Positions 22,871 through 34,769 of a DNA stretch of 64,000 nt are shown here, one piece after another (within the stretch, counting starts at the first letter, position 1; each line of letters starts with the position of its first letter). Origin of the DNA: Megaustenia siamemsis. Its lineage: Eukaryota; Mollusca; Gastropoda; Stylommatophora; Ariophantidae. Below the pieces are notes generated by a model. That model worked only from the letters and a program-made list of their open reading frames with translations. It did not search any database and had not been told where the DNA came from. The stretch covers positions 55,417,565-55,481,564 of the forward strand of contig JAVIAB010000073.1 of NCBI GenBank assembly GCA_032433765.1, given 5' to 3'. Both the position numbers and the translations under genes were made by a program.

Positions 22871-23824
22871 CTCGCCTACCTAGCTATAATCTATGGTTAT
22901 AACAACAAATGTATGTACGAAACTAAAGACAAAAAAGCCAGGAAATATTGATTTTCCTACTCTGAGTTAACTCTTTCGATGCCCTCGCTTTTCTGAGAGT
23001 TTTAACTAAAACAAACCATCGCCAGCATGCTGGGCCGGCCCATTGCGACGAGTTCAGAATTTTGCATGCAAAATGTGAATAACAGCAAACAAAATGTCAT
23101 AATAAGTATTAAATAAAAAGATGCAACAACTAAAGGTTACGATGAATATTTACCAAAAAAGTTGGTTTAATTATAAAACGGAACACAATTTTCAACGAAC
23201 CCGTAGAGTTCTTTTAGAAAAAAAAACATTACAAAAACACTCATAGTTGCCTCGACGGATGAAAAGAAAACAAGAACTCAAGGAGAGAAGGGAGAAAATA
23301 GTGGTTTGTTATGTTAATTCTAGACTCAATCTTTTTCTCCGTTTTACATCGAAAGTTCTTTAATTGAGGACAACTTGTTTAGTCCACTATGTCTGGTCTG
23401 GTAAGATAGGTCAACGAATAACGCAATAGAGAAAGGAAGAAAGAGTTTCTGAGATAAAAATGACGCCATTTTGAAATTCACGGTAACGTCTATGTGGCTT
23501 GGATTTATTGGCCTGTTATCGCAGATAGAGAATACAAGCTGGCCACGACGAGGTCAACTGTATGGGCCGAGGAAAGATCGTTTTAAAAGAAATATATGTG
23601 ATGTGGATGTAAGAGAGAACACAACAGCCGACAGTAGATAATGGCAGTTAGGTGGATGAGAGATTGTGAGAGACAGACAGGCAGGCGAGAGAGGGGGAAA
23701 AGAGATAGGTGACTGGCAGAATATATTTATCTTCTGAATCGATTAAAATATTGGCAGATAGAATATAGCAGAACTTATATAGTTCCACAAACATAATACG
23801 CACGATTTAGCCCGTTAGCCTAAA
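22871..23824. other. Unassigned DNA; possible piggyBac-like terminus at 22976
   Basis: TTAACTCTTTCGATGCC at about 22976 resembles a TTAA-flanked piggyBac-type end, followed by GGGCCGGCCCATTGCGACG near 23030. No transposase and no partner terminus were found, so this is only a suggestion. The rest is AT-rich and GA-rich. Confidence 0.25.
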
Positions 23825-24110
23825 ACAAAGAACACAGTTAGGTAATCAAGAGGTCCGATGTCGTCTGGAAGGACTTCAGTTCAAAGCCCACCGTAGGCCG
23901 TGGTGTTTTTGTTTATTTAAAAAAAAAAGAAAAAGGAAAAATTATTCCGTGGTTATTTCGTTACGTTGCCCTCACTGAATACTGTATAGCAAGGTCCAAT
24001 ATCTAGTCCTCTCGTATAATGGTAGCAAACAGGAGGTCCCGTGTGCATTCCCGCACGTTAAAAAACCTCCGACAGCTGAAGTCGAAAAGAGTATGCCATA
24101 ACTGTGGCCG
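23825..24110 (+). mobile_element. SINE-C (copy 2)
   Basis: Head with B-box-like AGTTCAAAGCCC (about 23877) and A-box-like GGTAATCAAGAGGTCCG, an internal A-rich gap (23918-23940), then the body CCTCTCGTATAATGGTAGCA, shared with 17015-17205. Family assignment rests on the two copies here. Confidence 0.55.
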
Positions 24111-24354
24111 TCACACGGGTAAAATTGTCAGTAAAACCTACCAGAACAGTGGATTTCAAACTGTGCTACTGGGTTCGTTAACGTGAGCCAGGATTCTTCT
24201 CGGATTTCCTCGATATTCTCCATGGGTCTATCGAGACACCTGTGGGTCCATTTAGTGTGCATTGATGATGATCCTAACAACAAACAACACAGCATATGAT
24301 TTATTATAATTTAAAAAAAAACATGTATAATGGAAGGTTGATCTGCTAACGAAA

Positions 24355-24602
24355 TCTACACGAAGAGGATTCATCATTTTTTGTCTGTGTAATGAGAAGG
24401 GAACAGCTGGAATATTTTGTGAAAACTGGGAAAATTGAGAGACGAAGACACAGAGGAAGCAAATAGAAAAGATACCAGACAGCATAAGAGAATGGCTTGG
24501 TAGAAGCTCAACAACAGAAATGATAAATAACTGTTCAGATCGAAAGTTGTGGAGATACATGATCACCTACGCCAACAGGCATGGCACTTGATGATGATAA
24601 CG
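24355..24602 (+). mobile_element. Non-LTR retrotransposon 3' end (family A, copy 3)
   Basis: CTGTGTAATGAGAAGGGAACAG begins an MRREQLEYF frame, followed by MINNCSDRKLWRYMITYANRHGT and the GATGATGATAA tail at 24588. About 250 bp, 5'-truncated, interrupted by stops. Confidence 0.8.
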
Positions 24603-24832
24603 ACAGGAAGAGGACAGGCAACTGAGGCCCAATTACAAAATGTGCATACCACAGACAGAATGTGCCAGAGTTTAGCTTAGTCTGGATGGAAGTAGCAGTT
24701 TAGAGACTATACTAAAAATGGGGATTAAAAGTATAGCTTGCATGACAAATAAATAGAATAGTTGTCAGCCTATAGTTCAAGGATATCTCGTGCAAATCAT
24801 GTCCAGGTAGTCAGGTGACAACGTCCTAAAAA

Positions 24833-25097
24833 GTAAAAAAAAAAAGAAGGAAAGAACCTCGTCACGCCAAGTGGCGTATAGGGTATTTGGTGTTAGTGAC
24901 CATACATTTTACAGACCTTCAACACATGATTTTGGGGTAATGTGGCCGGTATTACGCCCGTGTCTCTTTAATTTCCCAGAAAAAAATCCGGTACCCATTT
25001 AAGGCTGGGTGAACCCGGAAGCTGTCGGTTGGGATCGTACTCTACCTCTTATCCTTTGTAGTCCAGTTCACTAACCACTGAGCTATCGCGGCTCCCT
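24833..25097 (-). mobile_element. SINE-A (copy 3)
   Basis: Complete in reverse orientation: GGCTCCC... head complement ends at 25097, B-box complement GGGATCGTAC near 25030, core complement GGTACCCATTTAAGG near 24990, 3' end CACGCCAAGTGGCG near 24862, A/T tail 24833-24850. Confidence 0.9.
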
Positions 25098-25659
25098 ACG
25101 ACTTAGAGATAGGTTTATATGCTTCCATACCGAGATAAGCTTCCAGAGACATCGAAAGTAACACATTTTTTTTAGAGATTATGAAGAAAGATTTGCCAAG
25201 ACAATGTTATCACTTAAGATGTAGACAACGTCCAGATATAGAAGCAAGATTAGCTGGGTAGATTCCAAGAATACTTTAGCAGAAAAAGATCTTGAGCATG
25301 GTTCACTTAAGATATCTTGGGTAATAATGTTGATATTTTTGGTCCACCTCGGACAGTGCTGATTTCAAGCGGTTCGATAGGTAGTTAGATTGAAACCTGA
25401 GTAGCATCTTGTAGGAATATTAATTCAGGTAAAATGGTTTCTGTGATGCTTGAATGGAGAATATTGCCATTGATATTTAAATAATATATGCAGCGTTTAA
25501 TAAGTCCTGCTCGAGTCAGCCTCCTAAGATGTTAACAAATCACCAGCGAGTTCATTGCATATTCAATGTTTGTCAAGTATTGTCCAGACCAGTCAGTCTC
25601 CGTATATCACAGAGAAAATAATAATCATATACGGTTATTGGCAGGAATGTGAGCATCTT
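25098..25659. other. Unassigned DNA
   Basis: No gene or repeat recognised. Confidence 0.5.
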
Positions 25660-25895
25660 TATATCAGAAGTAGCTGGCTTTCTATCTATCTCTATTGTCC
25701 TTTCGAGCCGAAGACGGCACATAGGGCAGAACCACAATCTCAAAAACAGAAACCTTGCGTGCCAAAATAGCACCTATTGCAGAGATCACTGCTGTTTCCA
25801 TAACAATACTTTTTACAATGACAGCTTGTCAAGCCATCGACCATCTCCTTAGTCGCCTCTTACGACATGCCTGGAAGGTCATAGTGTCACTATTC
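25660..25895 (-). mobile_element. SINE-E or 3'-UTR-type retroposon (copy 1) with (ATAG)n tail
   Basis: On the minus strand it runs from a CATGTCGTAAGAGGCGACTA phrase (25880-25850) to GCCGTCTTCGGCTCGAAAGG (25720-25700) and an ATAGATAGA tail at 25680. It matches the shorter insert at 61706-61868 almost base for base. Its last ~26 bases before the tail are shared with the 3' ends of the LINE copies at 25972-26170 and 33195-33665, suggesting it is mobilised by that LINE. Confidence 0.75.
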
Positions 25896-25971
25896 TTTAA
25901 TAGCAGCTTTTTTCATATTATCATGGTTGCTCTATGTGACTACATTTCTGATAACTACTATATATCTGTCT

Positions 25972-26170
25972 ATCTATAGACCCTTCGAGCCGTAGCCGGC
26001 CCAAATGCCTCTATCTCTTATCTAAAATTTTATTCTAGCAGTCTTCAATCCTTCTAAAGATATTTTATAAAATCTAGCCATTTGTCTCTGTTCTGTGCAA
26101 GCAACTCTATCTCATTGATTCCTTTAAAATTATCGGCCATCCACTATAAGTCATTAATAATTTACTAAAA
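25972..26170 (-). mobile_element. LINE 3' end (family G, copy 1)
   Basis: Minus strand: FKGINEIELLAQNRDKWLDFIKYL then stop (26150-26060), a short 3' UTR ending GGGCCGGCTACGGCTCGAAG, and an ATAGATAGACAG tail at 25972. Matches the fuller copy at 33195-33665; severely 5'-truncated. Confidence 0.8.
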
Positions 26171-27499
26171 CCATTACTCCACACCTTACAAACATTCCCA
26201 TGACATACAGTCGTTCTTGAAAAGTCAACCCACACCCCGACTCCCCCCCCCCCAAACTTCATAATACAAAGACGCGTCCACATTCATATAGGACGTCATT
26301 GTAAGTCAATGGCCCTTCCATCAATCAACATATCAATGCACCCACCTTCAATACATCAAACATAAAAGAAGTGTTCTACCAACCTCTCCTACAAACGGAA
26401 ACACGTGAGAATATTCTTATTAAAAATCTTTCCTCCCGTCTTATATCAACAATTATCAGAAAGTCTTTACACGCCGCCCCAGGAATACTTGTATTGACCG
26501 TTAAATAAACCAACAGACAACGCTGGAATCCAAATGTGCATGAAATCTGTACCTTATTTGCTCACCACATTGTATATTTCCGTTAAGTTAATTACGTATT
26601 GACTAGGGTACGTTGCATCTAGCTTCTAATTGTAATTTACTATTACCTGTTGTATTTGAAATACAAAGTGTTTTTGCTACAACGGGCGTTAAGTAGGCGT
26701 GATGTCATCTTGGTAGGGAAACCGGGAAAAAAAAATCACAATTTACCCAGTGAGCTTGTTAAGCAACTTGTGGTATGTCGAAACTTAGTTAATGCCAGGC
26801 CGGGTAAACTATAATGTAGTCTATAATGACTTAATGCCAAGCCTAGGAAGGTAATTGTATCTATAACGATTCATTGAGGTCCGGGAGAGGAAGGTCGTTT
26901 GCCAAGCAGGTGAAGTAGTTTCGATTTCCGGTTGGTTTTTAAGAGGTTGAAATATTTTTACTTGCGAAATTAAAAATATAGACATCGGCTGGTTTGCAAA
27001 TGTGGTAAATGATCCTCCCAGATCCTTAGTGAACAAACTCCCTCCCGAGATAGGAACATACAGCCTCTCCCCACCCCCAAAACACTTTCTAAAAAAAAAG
27101 AAAAAAAAAGAAAAAGGAGATAATGATGGTAATAAAATAGTTCTAATGATTTATTGTTTATTTTTTCGGATTAGCTCTACGGTAGGGAACAACAAATAGG
27201 CAATGCAAACTTCTTGGGAGCAATGAGGAGGTCGGTCTGCTCTTTCCTATATTTGATATGAAGGTAGTGCACAATCAGCTGATGCAAACATTTTATTTCA
27301 GTTGTCTTTGTTTCTCACTACGTTCTTTAATTTGACAAAAATCTGGACCTGTTGACTTCTTGATGTTTCCATAATAGAATTGTGGGTCCTCCTACCTCCA
27401 CCCTTTCCACAACATATTTCCCTCCATTACGATTATTGCCAGACATAAGCGTGTTAGCGGAACTCTCTTGATTGGCTGCCGAGAAATCTGAACATCATA
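26171..27499. other. Unassigned DNA
   Basis: Includes a C-run at about 26245-26255 and a weak internal duplication near 26790-26850 (TAATGCCAGGCC / TAATGCCAAGCC). No gene recognised. Confidence 0.5.
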
Positions 27500-27760
27500 A
27501 AAGAAAACACCATTCTACAAAGATACAATAGGACCACGTCAAAAAATACTGAGGACTCGAAAGTACAATACGGGAAGGCATGGTTCCTGGGCGACGTATC
27601 TGGGGCAGACCAAGGAGAAAGTGGTTTAAAGTCATCAATGAGACCTTGAACATAACAACAGAAGCAGTTGGTGATTTGACTTGAGACAGACGTTTTTTTT
27701 TTTTCCGACAGGCTGTGGTGAATGTAATGTTCTGCAAATAACATGCGACCTGATGGATGG
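27500..27760 (+). mobile_element. Non-LTR retrotransposon C-terminal relic
   Basis: Plus-strand frame: REGMVPGRRIWGRPRRKWFK (about 27570-27630) then INETLNITTEAVGDLT (27630-27680), the G-R-P-R-x-x-W motif and following helix found at the end of many LINE reverse-transcriptase polyproteins. A related scrap (TLNRTTEVGDLTRERD) is at 61060-61190. Stops interrupt it. Confidence 0.6.
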
Positions 27761-28179
27761 ATGGATGGATATGTATGTATGGATAGATGGATATAACCAT
27801 GTCGGCGCTAAGAACAGATAGACATCTGCGACAAAGAGACAGCATATCTGCTAAAGAAGAAAGAAACACCTCGGCCTATCAAAGCAATGAGTCAGCTAAA
27901 CTTTATAAGCGATTCTGAAAATAACTCGACAGAAGATTAGTTGTTTTTCTGGATCTCCGACAATGCAGGCCGAAGCACTGTATGTGGGGTGAAATAAATA
28001 AACGACAACTAAAGGATAAATCTGTTACATAGGAGAGTTTCTAGTACAGTATTCTAATTAGGAACTGGACATGTGGAGGTGGGATGATGAAATATCTAAC
28101 TTCCAGCCAATCGCTGAGTTAAACAACAGCCATTATTCTTTCGAAGTCGCGAAACATAAATTGTTTGATTGAAGGAAGA

Positions 28180-28325
28180 TAACATCAACGAATGGACAGG
28201 CCAAAACGTCGCAGTCCAAACGAATGGGTGAATATAGAGATAAATGGAGAAGATTGATGAAGTCTGTTAAAAGTGCCCCAACGACCCGCAGAACCATGGG
28301 TCGGAGCAGAAAATAGTAGATGAAA
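28180..28325 (+). mobile_element. LINE 3' end fragment
   Basis: Reading EWTGQNVAVQT then RDKWRRLMKSVKSAPTTRRT on the plus strand; same tail type as 2690-2960. Short and interrupted. Confidence 0.5.
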
Positions 28326-30857
28326 GAAGACAAAAAAGAAGCGATGAGACTTATTTTCACCGAATCAATCTATTAGCAATACCCTATATGGTTCATGTGT
28401 ACGTGTGTAGTATGTTTGTTCCAGTTTAAGGCCTGTTGCACCGAAATGTCGTTCTGTTTTGTGCTGTTCCATTGTTACGCGAAGCTTTGAACAAACTATT
28501 TGTTTCTCTTTTCTTCTATATTTATTTCATTTCTCCTCATTGTTCATTACCCCACATTTCGCAAACTTACAGTTCAAAAGACTGGCATTGCTGCCGAAGA
28601 GTGCTACCTAATCTGTATGGAGACAAATCTGGTCATACCTTCTCATCTTTCATTTTATCTCGGTGACAGGAAGATCTCCGAGGTGACCAGTTCTTGTTCG
28701 GAATCTACAGCATCATCTGTTTTGATGGTAATGTGGTCTAAGTCTGACATGCTAAGGATCACATGGTAGCACATTATCTTATATATATATATATCTCTCT
28801 CTGCGTTCAGGACTCAATCAGAGTAAGGATTCCAGACTCTCATATGAAGTCAGCTGACAGGCTAAGTATGTTGATCGCCCCCACAGACAGAACATCACAA
28901 TTAGAGTCTGTCAGATCCACTCTGACTGAACACCCGTTAATACGTTGCACTGTGTTCTGCGCCAGTGGCCCAGTGCATCCGATTTCAGCCAGCATTTTAT
29001 TCGGGTTTGCTTTCCCTAGCCTTTGATTGTCCCCAATCTTCCTGCAAGGCAGCAGATTGTCTTTTCTGTAGGGGGATTCTGCCCTTAGATGGTCGGCCCT
29101 CCCAGGTTTACGAGCACCATCTGCCCGAGTCACTAGAGGTGACTAACACAGACATGCACACACAAAGATCGCCCTTTCAATCCGTAACTTGTTGATCAGA
29201 CCAGCCCCAGAGCAGAAGACATCAATCTCGTGCGGACTAACTACAAACCTTGATACATTGTTACATGAGGCAGAACCATTCAGTTTTACCGTGAAACTGT
29301 CCGGATCTTTTAAGTCATTCGCATAAATCCTAAACCAGGAGCACGGCAAAGATTGTTATCTTATGTCAAGCACATGAACCTTTCGTTGTAACTTTACAGC
29401 TACGGCCCCTGCTTAAGAAGGTTATCTGACAATTGGAGTAACGATGTTTCACATTAATCTCATTTTTGTATGTGGTATTATTTTCCTACATTCATGATTT
29501 GTTTTATCATTTGTGGTTATTTATTACGTAACATAACGCAACACAACATAGTATAACAAAACAAAACATACATAACAAAACCTAACATAATAAAACAAAC
29601 ATAAAATAGTAAAACATAAAATAACATAACACGTGTTCTGTACTGTAATGTAATGTAATATTGTCGGAAGTGAAGTGACCTGACTAATATTTTTTCACAT
29701 AATATACATTGTAACAATATAACCACCAGTGCTTTTCTTCTGGAAAAAAAGGTACCGGTTTCACTCTGAAAATATTATCATATCTATAGCTACACTTTTA
29801 ACATATCCTCTTATATACCCTTGTCTTCTCTAGGCCGCTTCTTGTTTTGGGTATCAACTGCAGAATAACGACATAGGACTAGCCACATCATAATTACTAT
29901 GCTAACATATTACAGCTAAAATAAATACTGTTGATGGCTTGGAAATACGTTCACAAAGTCAGTGAGGACCTCTCCGAGGCAAGTTTAGCTATGGAATGTG
30001 TAAATAAAGATGAGGACAGAAAGATTAGATGATACAAGGAGTTAAGAGTTAACAAGAGATAAAAAAAAAGGCAACAAATACATAAATAAGCCAAGAAAGA
30101 AAAAGCATGGAACAGAAATGATACATAGAGTTGGTTTGCTGAATGGACAATTTTCTAAAATCTTGAGTACTGTTGACGATTATGATGACTTTGTGCATTA
30201 ATCAAGCCAGTTAGTTGTAAGTTGCAATACCGTTATATCGTTATTGATTAGTAGTTGTTTTGTTTTGTTGGTTATTCCCCCCCCCTTTTCACCCCCCCCC
30301 CTCCCCCCCCACCACCTTTCTCCATTTGCCTGCTGTTTTGATCGATGAGAGAAAAGTCTTGCTATTTTGTTGTAGAGTTGACTTCATCTAAATCACAGTT
30401 TCGAATGACAAGTATGTTTTAGTAGTCTTTAGGTTGTCTTCTTTGTCTGTTTTTTTTTCGCAACGATTGTTGATTCCTGCATTTACTATGCATAGTTCAT
30501 TACTATAATTACTTGCACAACACTACTTTCGATTTGCAATAAGAAATTATTTCGCGTTAGAAGAAAACGAAGTTGATTAGTTATTTCATTAATTTTTGTC
30601 CTAGTTATTTTCTTAGTTACACAAATGGTTTGTTGTTTATTTAATTAATTAGATAATATCTCAGTGCAGCTGTTCGATCAATTTATTTGCTCATTAACTG
30701 ATTGATTAATTCATTTCTAAGATAATAGATATGTTAGTTATTTAGTTAACTGACTAATTACTTCATTAATTTACTAATTTTTATTGTTTAAGTTGATTCT
30801 AGTTAATTTTCTTCAGCAGCGCTTATCCAGCGACTACTTAAAAAAAAAAACGTATAT
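28326..30857. other. 2.5 kb without a recognised gene
   Basis: Holds short open frames (28436-28769, 28840-29133) with no domain I recognise. The latter is relatively GC-rich but has no second copy or splice-supported context. An AACATA-rich simple stretch lies at 29525-29640, a poly-C block at 30277-30311, and a TTAGTTA/ATTAATT-rich degenerate stretch at 30590-30790. Confidence 0.5.
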
Positions 30858-31545
30858 ATCATCAAGTACCATGCTGCTGACGTAGGTGATTATGTTTCTC
30901 CACAACTTTCGATCTGAACAGCTGTTTATTATTTCTGCTGTTTATCTTTTACCAAGCCATTCTCTTATTCTGTTTGATATCTTTTCTCTTTGCTTCCCTC
31001 TATCTCTTCGTCCCTCAATTTTCCCAGTTGTTACAATATATTCCAGCTCTTCCCTTCTCATACATGGCCAAAAATGATGATTGTTTCTTCCTAATACTGG
31101 ATATTACCTCTCGTCTTCCTTTGGCCTCTTTCAGAACGTTTTCATTGCTCTTCTTAGCTGTCCATGGTAATCTCAGCATTCTTCTGTAAAAACCGTATTT
31201 CTACAACCTCCAGCGATTTTCTTGTTCGTTGTCCTATTGTCCACGATACACATCCATATGTTAAGACTGTTCTACATAACATTTAAGAACTCTTTCTCTT
31301 GTTTCTATTGTCAAAAATGGACTGCACAATATCTTTCTCATTTTTTTGGAAAGCTGCTTTTGCCCGAGCTATTCTGCATTTCATCTATGTTGTACATCTA
31401 TTATCTGAGGTTAACATTGTTCGCAGATATTTAAATGCATTTAGCTGTTTTAATATTAATCCACGTGTCTTTATTGTGCATTGTGGTGATGTCCTTTCCT
31501 TTGTTGCTACCATTGCTTCTTTCTTTTTTATTATTTAGCTGAGTC
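30858..31545 (-). mobile_element. Non-LTR retrotransposon 3' part (family A, copy 4)
   Basis: Minus strand: about 690 bp matching the family A C-terminus, from a YLR..LTS-like block (complement of 31425-31390) through RNARAKAAFQK, MWFLQKNAEI and MRREELEYIVTTGKIEG to the tail GATGATATATAC at 30858. Stops and frameshifts; 5'-truncated. Confidence 0.8.
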
Positions 31546-31584
31546 CTTTAATTTTGCTTTACTTCACTATAATATCCAACATTT

Positions 31585-32586
31585 CACATTTCACAACACA
31601 CTACCATGCTATATAATTGTACCACTCCTCATATCTCAATATCACAACACACTACCAAGCTATATTAATGTACCACTCATCATATCTCACCATGCTATAT
31701 TATCGTACCACTCATCATTTATCACCATCATACCACATCACCACAACACACTACCATGCTATATTATTGCACCACTCATCATATCTCACCACCACAACAC
31801 ACTACCATGCTATATTATCGTACCACTCATCATATCTCACCATCATACCACACCACCACTACACACTACCATGCTATATTATTGCACCACTCATCATATC
31901 TCACCACCACAACACACTACCATGCTATATTATCGTACCAGTCATCATATCTCACCACCATAACACACTACCATGCTATATTATCGTACCAGTCATCATA
32001 TCTCACCACCACAACACACTACCATGCTATATTATCGTACCAGTCATCATATCTCACCACCATAACACACTACCATGCTATATTATCGTACCACTCATCA
32101 TATCTCACCACCATAACACACTACCATGCTATATTATCGTACCAGTCATCATATCTCACCACCATAACACACTACCATGCTATATTATCGTACCACTCAT
32201 CATATCTCACCACCACAACATACTACCATGCTATATTATTGTACCACTCATCACATCTCACCACCACAACACACTACCATGCGATATTATCGTACCACTC
32301 ATCACATCTCACCACCACAACACACTACCATGCTATATTATCGTACCAGTCATCATATCTCACCACCATAACACACTACCATGCTATATTATCGTACCAC
32401 TCATCATATCTCACCACCACAACACACTACCATGCTATATTATTGTACCACTCATCACATCTCACCACCACAACACACTACCATGCGATATTATCGTACC
32501 ACTCATCACATCTCACCACCACAACACACTACCATGCTATATTATCGTACCACTCATCATATTTTCACCATCATATCTCACCACCA
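31585..32586. repeat. Minisatellite, 51-bp unit x ~19 (left part)
   Basis: Unit ACCACCACAACACACTACCA + TGCTATATTATCGTACCACT + CATCATATCTC. Variants alternate (CAC/CAG before TCATC; CACAACA/CATAACA). A 204-bp block of four units recurs (the TGCGATATT variant at 32280 and 32484), showing higher-order duplication. Two frames stay open for over 300 codons because 51 is a multiple of three. The array resumes after the SINE at 32851-32885. Confidence 0.97.
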
Positions 32587-32850
32587 GGGAGCCGCGATAG
32601 CTCAGTGGTTAGGGAACTGGACTACCACGGACAAGGGGTAGGGTTCGATCCCAACCGACGGCTTCCGGGTTCACCCAGCCTTAAATGGGTACCGGATTTT
32701 TTTCTGGGAAAGTAAAGCAGCACGGGCGTAATACTGACCACATTACCCCAAAAATCATGTGCTGAAGGTCTGTAAAATATAGGGTCACTAACACCATATT
32801 TCCCTATACGCCACTTGGCGTGACGGGGGTACTTTACTTTTTTTTTTTAT
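32587..32850 (+). mobile_element. SINE-A (copy 4) inserted into the 51-bp minisatellite
   Basis: Full-length copy: head GGGAGCCGCGATAGCTCAG, B box GGTTCGATCCC, core AAATGGGTACCGG, 3' CACTTGGCGTGACGGGGG and a T-run. Array sequence ATATCTCACCACCA stands on both sides, consistent with a 14-bp target duplication, although the host array repeats this string anyway. Confidence 0.93.
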
Positions 32851-33098
32851 ATCTCACCACCACAACACACTACCATGGTATATATTTATCCTACCATGAT
32901 TGCCGTTCATTCCTCCAATTCTCACACCCACATCTAAAATAACCCCACGACATCACATGTTAAGTCCCCACATTCATACCTCCCTTCTCAATCTGTCTAT
33001 GTAAAGTCATAACCTTTTTCCTCACCATACCCCACGTATCATGCTTGAACGCTCTCTCTAGCCTTTTATCATTTAACCCCTGACCTCTCCCTCTCGAT

Positions 33099-33190
33099 CT
33101 ACATTATCTTATTTCTCTATCTACACTATCTTATTTCTCTATCAACATTACCTTATTTCTTTATCTACATTATCTTATTTCTTTATGTGT
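33099..33190. repeat. 24-bp tandem repeat x ~4
   Basis: Unit CTACATTATCTTATTTCTCTAT with small variants, directly upstream of the LINE tail on the opposite strand. Confidence 0.85.
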
Positions 33191-33194
33191 TATG

Positions 33195-33665
33195 TCATGT
33201 CATTGCCTTTCGAGCCGTAACCGGCCCATAGGGCGTAGACCAAGATACACCTTCTCCTATATGAATTTTTGTTCTAGCAGTTTTCTTTTAAAGATATTTT
33301 ATCAAATCTCGCCATCTGTCTCTGTTCTGTGCAAGCAGTTCTATCTCATTGAGGGAGCCGATTCCTGCTGCTCTTGCCTCTCTCATCAATGTTCTTCTCA
33401 GTGTCTCCCTGGGTCTTCCTCTTTTTCTTTTACCTGTTGTTTCCCATATGAGGGCTTGCTTTGCTATTCGATTATTATCTCTTCTCATCACATGTCCAAC
33501 GTATGACCATCGTCTTTTCTTTATTACAGAAGATATTAGTGGTTGATTGGCGATTTCTCTAATTTCCTCGTTTGTTTTGAATTCGTTCCATTCTATACCA
33601 AGTATTTTCCTTAGACGTTTATTTTCGAATGCGTTCAACTTTTCTTTATGCGTTTCTTTATGTAC
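33195..33665 (-). mobile_element. LINE 3' part (family G, copy 2), best-preserved C-terminus
   Basis: The minus-strand frame at 33288-33638 is intact for 116 codons: LRKILGIEWNEFKTNEEIRE, KKRRWSYVGHVMRRDNNRIA, KRKRGRPRETLRRTLMREA, AQNRDRWRDLIKYL then stop. This is the standard C-terminal domain of metazoan non-LTR reverse-transcriptase polyproteins. The 3' UTR is short and ends GCCGGTTACGGCTCGAAAGG at about 33210, the tail shared with SINE-E. 5'-truncated. Confidence 0.88.
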
Positions 33666-34233
33666 ACTATCTTAATTCGCTATCACTACTCCGAATATCA
33701 GCTATTTCTTTCTCTCTCTGGAACGAGACTTGTCCACACAAAGACAACATAAAAAATTACATGTAACGGGTAAATCCATTTCCTGAGAAAAGTCGCCATC
33801 AAGAAGTTTCCACTCAAACAAGACAAGACAGCTGCTGATCCTAGTGCGTGAGCTTAGCCATTTGAATGCAACTCACTACAAATGCGTGTTTCCGATTCGA
33901 TTTCTGATGTCTAGTGGATCATAACTTAATTATCAGTCTCCCCGTCCTCACAGGGAATTAAACCTTTCGAATTATTTCACCGAGTAGTTTTTTCCTCTTT
34001 GTGTTACTTTCCGTTTTCTTTCAGTGGTATCTTTTGAAATCTATTGGACCATACACAAAATATCCATAAAGCCCACAATCTATTTTTACCGATTTGGCCA
34101 CATAACAAGGCAGAGATGTAAACACAAGTCACACAGCAACCAACAGTGCTACAACACAAACAGACCGAGAGGAAATCCTGGAGAGAAAAAGAATATATGA
34201 AAAAATAAAAACACTGGAAAAATGACAGCAGAT
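33666..34233. other. Unassigned DNA
   Basis: Nothing recognised. A string GATTCGATTTC near 33895 resembles a B box, with no supporting A box. Confidence 0.5.
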
Positions 34234-34393
34234 GAGGTTAACCAAAGAGCAAAAGGCTGCAAACTATTTCTCTTCTCGACGCTGTGAGGTTAACCAAAGA
34301 GCAAAAGGCTGCAAACTATTTCTCTTCTCGACGCTGTGAGATTAACCAAAGAGCAAAAGGCTGCAAACTATTTCTCTTCTCGACGCTGAGAGG
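34234..34393. repeat. 52-bp tandem repeat x 3
   Basis: Unit GAGGTTAACCAAAGAGCAAA + AGGCTGCAAACTATTTCTCT + TCTCGACGCTGT in three nearly identical copies at 34234, 34286 and 34338. Confidence 0.95.
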
Positions 34394-34769
34394 TAAGTGA
34401 GTAGGAAAGGACGACAAACATATTTGCTTATTTCATGATCAATTAGTACGTACTGTGTTTGACTTCCCTATGTCTGTGTTGACTTTCAGTGTAATGGGGA
34501 AATGGAGTGGAGTGTAAGGGGTCTAAGCTTTCTAGCATGTCTTTTGCATTTTTCTAATTGCGATGTTTGCAATTTTATTTATTAGCTATTTGTTTATTTT
34601 GTTGACTGGTTAGTTATTAATTTGTTTTAAATTTAGAAATATAAATGTTATTAGTTTTTTGTTTGTACAGATATTTTATCAGTTAGCTTGATAAATGACA
34701 CGATAACTTTATTCACTCACTGAAAATTCAGTGTTTTAGTTAGTTGAATGTAAAAGTAGACACTATTTA

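Noticed and set aside
28840..29133. A 97-codon GC-richer minus-strand frame as a host exon
   Set aside because: No recognisable domain, no splice-supported context and no second copy; overlapping frames on the other strand are equally open.
31617..32715. Two overlapping open frames of more than 300 codons
   Set aside because: They are the 51-bp minisatellite read in two frames; the period is a multiple of three and has no stops. The second frame even runs on into a SINE.
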